Positions 52,969-60,704 of a stretch of DNA of 64,000 bases are shown here, piece after piece. The stretch is from NCBI GenBank assembly GCA_047975005.1, contig JBKECW010000103.1, forward strand, positions 1 through 64,000, in the 5' to 3' direction. Source of the stretch: JBKEAJ01 sp047975005. GTDB taxonomy: Bacteria > Bacteroidota > Bacteroidia > Bacteroidales > Prolixibacteraceae. Position 1 is the stretch's first letter; each line of letters opens with the position of its first letter. The position numbers and the translations under genes were made by a program. The notes under the pieces were generated by a model, which was not told the DNA's origin, did not search any database, and saw only the letters and a program-made list of their open reading frames with translations.

Positions 52969-54879
52969 ATGACAAAAGAAAATCAAGAAAATCCTACGCC
53001 TGAGGTAGAACAAGAGGTTCAGGTAGCTGTAGAAGCAAAGGATGAGAAAATCACCGAAACTAAAAAAGCAACAAAAGTTGCTCCTGTAACAAGTGCCGAG
53101 CCAGAAGCAGATTTCGACTGGGACTTGTTCGAGGCAGAGCAAGTTAGCTCATTAAAGTCTAAAGAAGGTACTCCAGAGGCAAACGAGTACGAACAAACAC
53201 TTACATCAATACAGGAAAAGGAAGTAATAGAAGGTACTGTTATCTCTATCACAAAAAGCGAAGTAGTTATTGAAATAGGTTATAAATCTGATGGTATTGT
53301 CGGACTTAACGAATTTAGATACAATCCGGAGCTAAAAGTTGGCGACAAGGCAGAAGTATTTGTCGAAACACTAGAAGACCCTAAGGGTCAGATGGTTCTT
53401 TCGCACAAGAAAGCTAGAGCTCTACGCTCTTGGGATAGAGTAAACGAAGCATTCGACAAAGACGAGATATGCAAAGGATTTATCAAGTGTCGTACCAAAG
53501 GTGGTATGATTGTAGACGTATTTGGAATTGAGGCTTTCTTGCCAGGTTCTCAAATAGACGTTAAGCCTATCCGCGATTACGATGTGTACGTTGGAAAAAC
53601 AATGGAGTTCAAAGTCGTTAAGATTAATCACGAATATCGTAACGTTGTTGTTTCTCATAAAGCTCTTATCGAGGCAGAGCTTGAAACTCAAAAGAAAGAA
53701 ATTATCTCTAAACTTGAAAAAGGACAGGTTCTTGAAGGAGTTGTTAAAAATATCACTTCATACGGAGTATTTATTGATTTAGGTGGAGTAGATGGATTGA
53801 TTCATATCACAGACTTGTCATGGGGACGTGTAAACCACCCATCAGAAGAGGTAGAGCTAGACCAAACTCTAAACGTTGTTATACTTGAATTTGATGACGA
53901 GAAAAAACGTATTGCTCTAGGTCTTAAGCAGCTTACACCGCATCCATGGGATGCTCTTGACGACAATCTTAATGTTGGCGACAATATTAAAGGCAAAGTG
54001 GTTGTTCTTGCAGATTATGGTGCTTTTGTAGAAGTTGCTCCTGGTGTTGAAGGACTTATTCACGTTTCGGAAATGTCTTGGTCTCAGCATCTTAGAAGTG
54101 CGCAGGACTTCATGAAAGTTGGTGATGAGGTAGAAGCTGTTATCCTAACACTAGACAGAGACGAGCGCAAAATGTCGCTTGGTATCAAACAACTACACCA
54201 AGATCCATGGGAAAGCATTGATACAAAATATCCAGTAGGAACTAAGCTGTCTGCAAAGGTTAGAAACTTTACTAACTTCGGAGTATTTGTTGAAATAGAA
54301 GAAGGCGTAGATGGTCTTATACATATCTCAGACCTTTCTTGGACTAAGAAAGTTAAGCACCCTTCAGAGTTTACGTCAATAGGCGAACAAATCGAAGTTC
54401 AGGTGCTAGATATTGACATGGAAAATCGTAGACTTAGCCTTGGACACAAACAACTGGAAGAAAATCCATGGGATGTATTTGAAACAATATTCACGCCAGA
54501 CTCAGAGCATGAAGGTACAATTACTGAAATGGTAGATAAAGGAGCAGTTGTTTCTCTTCCATACGGTGTTGAGGGATTTGTTACAACACGTCATTTGCAG
54601 AAAGAAGATAAGTCACAAGCAAAAGTTGATGAGAAATTATTGTTCAAAGTTCTAGATTTCTCTAAGGCTGCTAGAAGAATACTTGTATCTCACTCAAGAA
54701 CATGGGAAGAGACAAACAAGTCGGCTAGCGATAGCTCAACATCAGCATCAGCTGCAAACAAGGGAGGAGCTAAGCCAAAAGTCCTTATCGACAAGGGCGA
54801 AAAAACCACTCTAGGTGATGTGTCAGGATTGGCAGAATTAAAATCACAGATGGAGAAAGCAGAAGATAAGAAAAAGTAG
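52969..54879 (+). CDS. rpsA: 30S ribosomal protein S1
   Basis: 636 residues. An acidic, low-complexity N-terminus (about 1-85) is followed by six S1 RNA-binding repeats starting near residues 86, 165, 250, 335, 420 and 510. Repeat hallmarks are GVFIDLGGVDGLIHITDLSW, GAFVEVAPGVEGLIHVSEMSW and GVFVEIEEGVDGLIHISDLSW. The C-terminus is a short serine/lysine-rich tail. It binds mRNA on the small ribosomal subunit and helps initiation. It is a single-gene unit between a consensus promoter and a strong terminator. Confidence 0.95.
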   Translation: MTKENQENPTPEVEQEVQVAVEAKDEKITETKKATKVAPVTSAEPEADFDWDLFEAEQVSSLKSKEGTPEANEYEQTLTSIQEKEVIEGTVISITKSEVVIEIGYKSDGIVGLNEFRYNPELKVGDKAEVFVETLEDPKGQMVLSHKKARALRSWDRVNEAFDKDEICKGFIKCRTKGGMIVDVFGIEAFLPGSQIDVKPIRDYDVYVGKTMEFKVVKINHEYRNVVVSHKALIEAELETQKKEIISKLEKGQVLEGVVKNITSYGVFIDLGGVDGLIHITDLSWGRVNHPSEEVELDQTLNVVILEFDDEKKRIALGLKQLTPHPWDALDDNLNVGDNIKGKVVVLADYGAFVEVAPGVEGLIHVSEMSWSQHLRSAQDFMKVGDEVEAVILTLDRDERKMSLGIKQLHQDPWESIDTKYPVGTKLSAKVRNFTNFGVFVEIEEGVDGLIHISDLSWTKKVKHPSEFTSIGEQIEVQVLDIDMENRRLSLGHKQLEENPWDVFETIFTPDSEHEGTITEMVDKGAVVSLPYGVEGFVTTRHLQKEDKSQAKVDEKLLFKVLDFSKAARRILVSHSRTWEETNKSASDSSTSASAANKGGAKPKVLIDKGEKTTLGDVSGLAELKSQMEKAEDKKK

Positions 54880-54903
54880 TCTACTGCTTTGAGATATTGA
54901 TAT

Positions 54904-54933
54904 AAGGGTGGGTTTTTGATCCACCCTTTTTTC
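54904..54933 (+). terminator. Rho-independent terminator after rpsA
   Basis: Stem AAGGGTGG (54904-54911) with CCACCCTT (54921-54928) followed by TTTTCTT. Confidence 0.85.
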
Positions 54934-55021
54934 TTACATTAAACATTAATTGAGCCCTGAAGCCAATACCACAAATAAAGCGCAAAAGGCGGGACAATAC
55001 TAATTCTAGTCGCAAAATAAT

Positions 55022-55939
55022 ATGAATCCTTTTAATATAACTATACTTGGAAGCAGTGCTGCTGTGCCTACAAAGCAACGGGCATTATCTTCACAACTAT
55101 TGAACGTTGGAGGGAGTTATTACTTGATAGACTGCGGAGAGGGGACTCAGTCGCAACTCAGCAAGTACGGTATAGCTATTCTCAAAATTGATAATATCCT
55201 TATATCCCATTTGCATGGAGATCATTTCCTTGGATTAATAGGGCTATTATCGACTCTCGATATGCTGGGACGTCGAAAGGCTATAAGCATATATTGCCCT
55301 AAAGGAGTGCCGGAGTATGTCGAGTTTCATACTCGCCTATTCGGAGGAGAATCCTTCGGCTTTGAGATTAATTTTGTATTGCACAACCCAAAGAGTCCCA
55401 ATATAATTATAGACACTAACTCTATAAGTGTACAAACAATTCCCTTAAGTCATAAAATACCTACATGTGGATTTTTCTTCAAAGAAAAACAAGCACTCCC
55501 AAACATCAGAAAAGAAAAGATAGAAGTCTATAATATTCCTATAAAAGAAATTGTCAATATAAAGAATGGCGCGGATTTTATCACTAGTGATGGAAAGTCT
55601 ATTCCTAATCAGAGCCTGGTAAATTCAGCACCACGCCCCCGTAGTTATGCTTATTTTTCTGATACTCGTCCTAATATTGAAATGGCCAAGATTATAGAAG
55701 GGGTAGATGTCTTGTATCATGAAGCAACGTATGGGAATGACCTTGGAAATCAAGCTGTTAAAACAGGGCATTCTACGTCTGTCGAAGCGGCAGAAATTGC
55801 TAAAGTAAGCAAGGCTTCAAAACTATTGATGGGGCATTTCTCTGCTAGATATAGCAACATAAGCACTCTTGTTGGCGAGGCTCGTTCTGTGTTTGCCGAA
55901 TCTTATGCTGTCGAGGATGGTATGAATATTAAACTGTAA
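55022..55939 (+). CDS. rnz: Ribonuclease Z
   Basis: Cuts the 3' trailer from tRNA precursors; a zinc metallo-beta-lactamase-fold enzyme. 305 residues. The zinc site HxHxDH is H63, H65, D67 and H68 in SHLHGDHFLGL, with further ligands in PLSHKIPTCGF, YFSDTRP and MGHFSARY. LGSSAAVPTKQRALSSQ is the usual N-terminus. Neither tRNA gene in the window encodes CCA, which fits a need for RNase Z trimming. Converges with the flippase gene. Confidence 0.95.
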   Translation: MNPFNITILGSSAAVPTKQRALSSQLLNVGGSYYLIDCGEGTQSQLSKYGIAILKIDNILISHLHGDHFLGLIGLLSTLDMLGRRKAISIYCPKGVPEYVEFHTRLFGGESFGFEINFVLHNPKSPNIIIDTNSISVQTIPLSHKIPTCGFFFKEKQALPNIRKEKIEVYNIPIKEIVNIKNGADFITSDGKSIPNQSLVNSAPRPRSYAYFSDTRPNIEMAKIIEGVDVLYHEATYGNDLGNQAVKTGHSTSVEAAEIAKVSKASKLLMGHFSARYSNISTLVGEARSVFAESYAVEDGMNIKL

Positions 55940-55951
55940 GATAGTTTAGTA

Positions 55952-57454
55952 TTATGTGTTTGCTTTGCGCTTGCTTATCATTTGCTTGTATGCTAGTCTT
56001 ATTGAGTCCTTTTCCATATAGTAAATAAGTGCAAAGAATAGAGAAAATAGAAGAGTGTTGACAACAAAAAATCCCATCTCCGAGTGAATATGTTGCCGTA
56101 CAAATAATGATAGCGTATAAATCAATAATGACGAGATAAGGTAAATAAGTGCTTTGTTGATTCTGTAGTCTACATAAAAATATTTCTGACCTAGTACGTA
56201 GGAGATGATACACATAAGACCATAGCCAAACATCATTGCCATAGCTGAACCAATCATTCCGATATTTGGGACTAGTGCAAAATTCAGAACTATGATTGAT
56301 ATTACCCCAAGAACAGAAATAAAAGCCCCATATTTAGTCATATCGGTGAGTTTATACCAAACTGACAAAACATAATATACTCCTAAAAATAAATTGCCCA
56401 ACAAAATGAAGGGTAGTATTTCTAGTCCTTCCCAATATTCTCTCGGAATTATTAGCTTTATTTGTTCTTGGTATAACAGTATTCCCAGAAATGCAATAAG
56501 CCCGGCAAGTACAAAAAAGTTAAGAGTATCTGCATATATACCTCTATCTGCATCTTTGCCCCTCGAAAAAAAGAAAGGCTCGAAGGCGTATCTGAATGCC
56601 TGTGTAAACATTGTCAACAATACCGCAATTTTAGTGTTGGCTCCGTAAATCCCTAAAACTCGCAATGCATTACTGTCCTCTCCTATGAGTTTTGGCAACA
56701 GGAGTTTGTCTGACTGTAATCCAAGCATCCCCATCAGCCCTACAAACATAATAGGTATACCATAGTTGAGCATTTTCCTGAGCAACTGTTTGTCAAACAC
56801 CATAGGGTGTTTTCTTATGTATGGAAATAACATAACAAGAGTAACCGCAGATGCAAGAAGGTTGGATATGAAAATATACATCTCTTTGTTATCATGCAGA
56901 TATATGTCATCTAGCCATTCTATATTCATATTCCTTATTAAATAGGGGCATAGTAGGAGGAAGAATAGATTGGCTACTATATTTATAGCAATGTTTATGA
57001 GCTTATAGGCTGCAAAAATTTTAGCCTTATTTTCCAAGCGTAGATACGAGAAAGGAATGGAGCTTATCACGTCTAGCCCGACTATAAGAGCCATTATAAA
57101 TACATAGGACGGCAATGTTTTTCCTCCAAGATAACTGGCTGACTGTGTGCGCGTAAACCATAATATTACAAGAAATAGAAACGTGGATGCTGATAATGCT
57201 ATAAAGGATGTGGAGAATGAATTACTTCTGTTTTCTTTGTCAGCAGCAAACCTGAAAAAAGAAGTCTCCATCCCATAGGTAAGAATAACGAGCAATACTG
57301 CTACATATGCATATAGTTGAGTAACGATCCCATATTCTTCAGGCTTTAACACTGCAACATACAGTGGGAACAAAGCCCAGTTTAGAAACCTTCCCAAGAC
57401 ACTACTGAGTCCGTATATTGCAGTATCTCCAAATAGTTTCTTTAATGATGACAT
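55952..57454 (-). CDS. Polysaccharide biosynthesis/export flippase (MATE-like)
   Basis: 500 residues with about 14 predicted membrane helices and short loops. TAIYGLSSVLGRFLNWALFPLYV and LKPEEYGIVTQLYAYVAVLLVILTYGMETSFFRF are the standard N-terminal pattern of the Wzx-like MOP superfamily. It is separate from the main polysaccharide cluster and differs in sequence from the Wzx at 35502, so it probably serves another lipid-linked glycan. A tRNA-Pro gene lies just upstream on the same strand, and the two may share that promoter. Confidence 0.85.
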   Translation of the reverse strand: MSSLKKLFGDTAIYGLSSVLGRFLNWALFPLYVAVLKPEEYGIVTQLYAYVAVLLVILTYGMETSFFRFAADKENRSNSFSTSFIALSASTFLFLVILWFTRTQSASYLGGKTLPSYVFIMALIVGLDVISSIPFSYLRLENKAKIFAAYKLINIAINIVANLFFLLLCPYLIRNMNIEWLDDIYLHDNKEMYIFISNLLASAVTLVMLFPYIRKHPMVFDKQLLRKMLNYGIPIMFVGLMGMLGLQSDKLLLPKLIGEDSNALRVLGIYGANTKIAVLLTMFTQAFRYAFEPFFFSRGKDADRGIYADTLNFFVLAGLIAFLGILLYQEQIKLIIPREYWEGLEILPFILLGNLFLGVYYVLSVWYKLTDMTKYGAFISVLGVISIIVLNFALVPNIGMIGSAMAMMFGYGLMCIISYVLGQKYFYVDYRINKALIYLISSLLIYTLSLFVRQHIHSEMGFFVVNTLLFSLFFALIYYMEKDSIRLAYKQMISKRKANT

Positions 57455-57517
57455 CTAATATTATTAATGATAAATATTCTAAAGTATTACGGTTTTACTA
57501 TCCAAAGCGAAGTATTG

Positions 57518-57589
57518 TCGGGATAATCCGATTTGAACGGACAAACCCGCGTCCCGAACGTGGAGCGATACCAACTGCGCTACATCCCG
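57518..57589 (-). tRNA. tRNA-Pro (anticodon CGG), with unusual stem mismatches
   Basis: On the minus strand the acceptor stem CGGGATG/TATCCCG pairs fully (one G:U). The anticodon loop is TTCGGGA with anticodon CGG, and the T arm is GTCCG-TTCAAAT-CGGAT with discriminator A. Two flaws are visible: the D stem GCGC/TCGC has a C:U mismatch, and the anticodon stem CCACG/CGCGG has an A:C mismatch. The variable loop is only 4 nt. A -7 box lies just upstream, so it is probably transcribed. CCA is not encoded. Confidence 0.82.
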
Positions 57590-57603
57590 ATTATAAAACA
57601 CAG

Positions 57604-57611
57604 CAAAGGTA
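57604..57611 (-). promoter_or_regulatory. Putative -7 box (TACCTTTG) for tRNA-Pro
   Basis: TACCTTTG on the minus strand, 14 nt upstream of the tRNA-Pro 5' end. Its -33 region falls inside the long efp terminator hairpin. Confidence 0.55.
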
Positions 57612-57612
57612 A

Positions 57613-57664
57613 TATATTCAATTAAAAAGCCATCACATCAGTGACGGCTTTTTAATTGAATATA
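57613..57664 (-). terminator. Very long (24-bp) terminator hairpin after efp
   Basis: TATATTCAATTAAAAAGCCATCAC (57613-57636) pairs with 57641-57664 over all 24 positions, with one G:U and a 4-nt loop. On the minus strand GCCGTCAC-TGAT-GTGATGGC is followed by TTTTT, ending the efp transcript. The arms are far longer than a normal terminator needs, and they run up to the tRNA-Pro -7 box. Confidence 0.75.
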
Positions 57665-57674
57665 TTATGAAGTC

Positions 57675-58244
57675 TTATTTTTTAACTCTCTCAAGGTAGT
57701 TGTTATTGGATGTATCTACCTTGATAGTGTCGCCGGTATTGATAAATAAAGGCACCATTATGGTTGCACCGGTCTCTACCGTAGCTTGCTTTAGAGCTGT
57801 CGACGACGCTGTATTGCCCTTCTCTGATGGCTCTGCGTATGTTACTTCCATCTCAACATTAGCAGGCATCTCAAGGTTTAAGGGAGTCTCTGTCTCGGCA
57901 TGAATAATCAAGTCGCATACCAAGCCCTCCTTTAATAGGCTTTGGTTGTCTATCATGCTCTCGTCCAATAGAATCTGGTCGAAGGTCTCGGTATTCATAA
58001 AATTATACCCCGATTCGTCTTTATACAGATATTGGTAAGGGCGACGTTCAATCCTAACCGTATTTATTTTAGCACTAGATGGAAATGTATTGTCCACGAC
58101 CTTGCCGGTTTTTACGTTTCTAAGTTTTGTTCTAACAAATGCGGCTCCTTTACCGGGCTTAACATGTAGAAACTCAACAACTGAAAAGATGTTGCCATTG
58201 AGTTCAAGACAAACTCCTTTTTTAATGTCTGATGTACTTGCCAT
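57675..58244 (-). CDS. efp: Translation elongation factor P
   Basis: Relieves ribosome stalling at proline runs. 189 residues in three beta-barrel domains: domain I with the loop VKPGKGAAFVRTK, whose tip lysine K32 is the residue that other bacteria modify; domain II with YNFMNTETFDQILL; and domain III ending GDTIKVDTSNNNYLERVKK. The lysine-tip form would need EpmA or another modifier, neither of which is in the window. It lies 9 nt after rho on the same strand, so it may be read from the rho promoter as well. Confidence 0.95.
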   Translation of the reverse strand: MASTSDIKKGVCLELNGNIFSVVEFLHVKPGKGAAFVRTKLRNVKTGKVVDNTFPSSAKINTVRIERRPYQYLYKDESGYNFMNTETFDQILLDESMIDNQSLLKEGLVCDLIIHAETETPLNLEMPANVEMEVTYAEPSEKGNTASSTALKQATVETGATIMVPLFINTGDTIKVDTSNNNYLERVKK

Positions 58245-58253
58245 TTTTTTTTA

Positions 58254-59939
58254 TTAATCGTTCATTGAAATTAAAAATTCTTCTACAGAGCTAGAGCGCA
58301 TTAATCGACCCTTCAGAAACTCCATCGCTTCTACCGAATTCATGTCGTTCAGGAATTTACGCAATATCCAGACTTTGTCCAAGACAGTCTTGTCGAGCAA
58401 GAGATCCTCTCGTCTTGTGCTTGATGCATTGATGTCCACAGCTGGGAAAACCCTCCTGTTAGATAGTTTCCTATCCAATTGAAGTTCCATATTTCCAGTC
58501 CCTTTAAACTCTTCAAAGATAACCTCGTCCATCTTAGACCCTGTCTCTGTAAGAGCAGTTGCTAGTATAGTTAGAGAGCCTCCTTGCTCAATATTTCTCG
58601 CAGCTCCAAAGAAACGCTTTGGCTTGTGAAGTGCGTTGGCATCGACACCTCCCGAAAGCACTTTGCCTGATGCCGGAGCAACAGTGTTGTATGCCCTTGC
58701 TAGCCTTGTTATAGAGTCTAGCAGAATAACCACATCATGTCCACACTCAACAAGGCGTTTCGCCTTTTCTAGAACTATATTGGCTACTTTTACATGTCTG
58801 TCTGCTGGTTCGTCAAAGGTTGATGCAATCACCTCTGCATTAACACTCCTTGCCATGTCTGTTACTTCCTCAGGGCGTTCGTCTATAAGCAATACAATCA
58901 TATAAACCTCAGGGTGATTAGCGGCTATAGCGTTTGCTACCTCCTTGAGCAATACTGTTTTACCAGTCTTAGGCTGGGCTACTATAAGTCCTCTTTGACC
59001 TTTCCCTATGGGCGAAAATAAATCTATTACTCTGGTTGATAAATTATCTGATTTATTGCCGAGCAATTGGAATTTCTCGTTAGGGAAGAGAGGTGTAAGG
59101 TGGTCGAATGACATTCTGTCTCTTACAAATTCAGGGCTCCTGCCGTTTATTTCAAGAACTCTAAGAAGCGGAAAGTATTTCTCTCCCTCTTTTGGGGTTC
59201 TTACTGCTCCTTTTATTGTGTCGCCAGTTTTCAGCCCAAACAACTTTATCTGGGACTGAGATACATAAATGTCGTCTGGAGACGAAAGGTAATTGAAATC
59301 GGCAGAGCGCAAAAAACCATAACCATCTTGTACGATCTCAAGCACGCCGGTGTTTGTTATGTGCTCCTCAAAGTTAAATTGAGAGCGAGCCTTCGCTGAC
59401 GGCTCTTTGGGGGCTGGTGTTGCCTGATGAGAGCTATTATTGTTGTTAATATTTGCCTTGTAGCCTTTGGTCCTATTATCGTTTCTGCTATGCGTATTCT
59501 CGTGTCGGAAATCCTTATTCTGAGTCCTGTCTTGACTGTTGGATCTTGTTCTAGGAGATGTCGGCTGTGTAGTAATGCGTTTTCTCGCTCCTGCTCCAAT
59601 TTTCTCAAATCTTTTCCCCTGCTCTTTGGGGGCTGGTGTAGTTTCTTCTTTATTTTGCGGATTAATATCGTCAAGGTCGGTAATTAAGCTTGTCAAGTCG
59701 GATATGTTCTTATTTCTTTCTGAAGACACACTCTCTTTTGATTTATTTAAATTTTCAGAAGACCTGGTAATATGGGTAGAAGATTTATCTTCTTTGGGAC
59801 TTGATGTCTTCTGAACATTAAGAATTTCCTCTATCAACTCGTTCTTTTTAAAACGTTCGGCTCTTTTTATACCGATGCCCTTTGCAATGTCTCTTAATTC
59901 TGAGACAATTCTTGATTTAAGATCATGGATACTATACAT
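58254..59939 (-). CDS. rho: Transcription termination factor Rho with long disordered insertion
   Basis: 561 residues from the ATG at 59939 (MYSIHDLKSRIVSEL), the usual Rho start; an in-frame ATG at 59996 would add 19 atypical residues. Residues 1-44 form the N-terminal helical domain. Residues 45-187 or so are a low-complexity, asparagine/arginine/threonine-rich insertion (NINNNNSSHQATPAPKEP). The cold-shock RNA-binding domain follows (TGVLEIVQDGYGFLRS), then the ATPase core with Walker A in IVAQPKTGKTVLLK, Walker B in DVVILLDSITRLARA and the SGGVDANALHKPKRFFGAARN loop. A full promoter lies about 120 nt upstream of the start. Confidence 0.95.
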   Translation of the reverse strand: MYSIHDLKSRIVSELRDIAKGIGIKRAERFKKNELIEEILNVQKTSSPKEDKSSTHITRSSENLNKSKESVSSERNKNISDLTSLITDLDDINPQNKEETTPAPKEQGKRFEKIGAGARKRITTQPTSPRTRSNSQDRTQNKDFRHENTHSRNDNRTKGYKANINNNNSSHQATPAPKEPSAKARSQFNFEEHITNTGVLEIVQDGYGFLRSADFNYLSSPDDIYVSQSQIKLFGLKTGDTIKGAVRTPKEGEKYFPLLRVLEINGRSPEFVRDRMSFDHLTPLFPNEKFQLLGNKSDNLSTRVIDLFSPIGKGQRGLIVAQPKTGKTVLLKEVANAIAANHPEVYMIVLLIDERPEEVTDMARSVNAEVIASTFDEPADRHVKVANIVLEKAKRLVECGHDVVILLDSITRLARAYNTVAPASGKVLSGGVDANALHKPKRFFGAARNIEQGGSLTILATALTETGSKMDEVIFEEFKGTGNMELQLDRKLSNRRVFPAVDINASSTRREDLLLDKTVLDKVWILRKFLNDMNSVEAMEFLKGRLMRSSSVEEFLISMND

Positions 59940-60070
59940 ATGTATTTCTGATTGATTATCTAGTTTTTTGACCATCTCATTTATGTACAATGACAACCCT
60001 GTTGAAAGTTTTTTGTGAAAAATCAGGATTATAGATGAGTCACTACGTGATTAGTTTGAGAATTCTGACA

Positions 60071-60101
60071 CAAAGGTAAGACAAATGTTTTATTAAACAA
60101 A
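60071..60101 (-). promoter_or_regulatory. Consensus promoter of rho
   Basis: On the minus strand TTTG (60101-60098), a 19-bp spacer and TACCTTTG (60078-60071) match both boxes. The resulting leader before the 59939 start is about 120 nt, long enough for autoregulation, which is known for rho in other bacteria. Confidence 0.7.
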
Positions 60102-60119
60102 TGTTTTTGCCGTTTTATC

Positions 60120-60704
60120 TTAATTTATTGAAGATTGAACCTCTTGGCACCATCTATCTAGCCCCACATTAAAGCCCGAAAAATCCAACAATCGATTCAC
60201 GAAATTATCAACTAGATCTTCCATTGTAATTTGTCCACTATAAAAGGATGGTGATGCGGGATAAATAACACCACCACTCTTAGATACTTTATACATGTTT
60301 TCAATATGAATATTGCTCAGTGGAGTTTCTCTTGTAACCAATATTAGCTGTCGGCGTTCTTTTAACATTACATCTGCTCCACGGCTTATGAGGTCGTTAG
60401 ATATGCCATTGGCAATACGCCCTAGCATTCCCATTGAACACGGGCACACAATCATCTTGTCGATCCCTCCACTGCCAGATGCCAAAGGAGATCTGAAATC
60501 GGAGTTGTCATCAATAATTATTTTGTCTGTAAATCTCGGTGTCTCTGATAACTCCTCCTTCCACACAAACTCTGCCGATGACGTAAACACAACGCGCAGG
60601 CTATGCCATTGGTCGTGGATGGCTAGAAGTTTTTTGATGAGAACCTGTGTGTACAAAGCTCCGCTTGCTCCACTCACTCCTACTGCAATGTTGGGTTTTA
60701 TCAT
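60120..60704 (-). CDS. ubiX: Flavin prenyltransferase UbiX
   Basis: 194 residues. Makes prenylated FMN, the cofactor of UbiD-type decarboxylases, by joining dimethylallyl phosphate to FMN. The family blocks are IAVGVSGASGALYTQVLI at the N-terminus, VCPCSMGMLGRIANGISNDLISRGADVMLKERR and VTRETPLSNIHIENM, then GGVIYPASPSFY. Its ATG overlaps the stop of the upstream beta-mannosidase gene by one base (TAATG), so the two are translated together although their functions seem unrelated. No ubiD is in the window. Confidence 0.93.
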   Translation of the reverse strand: MIKPNIAVGVSGASGALYTQVLIKKLLAIHDQWHSLRVVFTSSAEFVWKEELSETPRFTDKIIIDDNSDFRSPLASGSGGIDKMIVCPCSMGMLGRIANGISNDLISRGADVMLKERRQLILVTRETPLSNIHIENMYKVSKSGGVIYPASPSFYSGQITMEDLVDNFVNRLLDFSGFNVGLDRWCQEVQSSIN

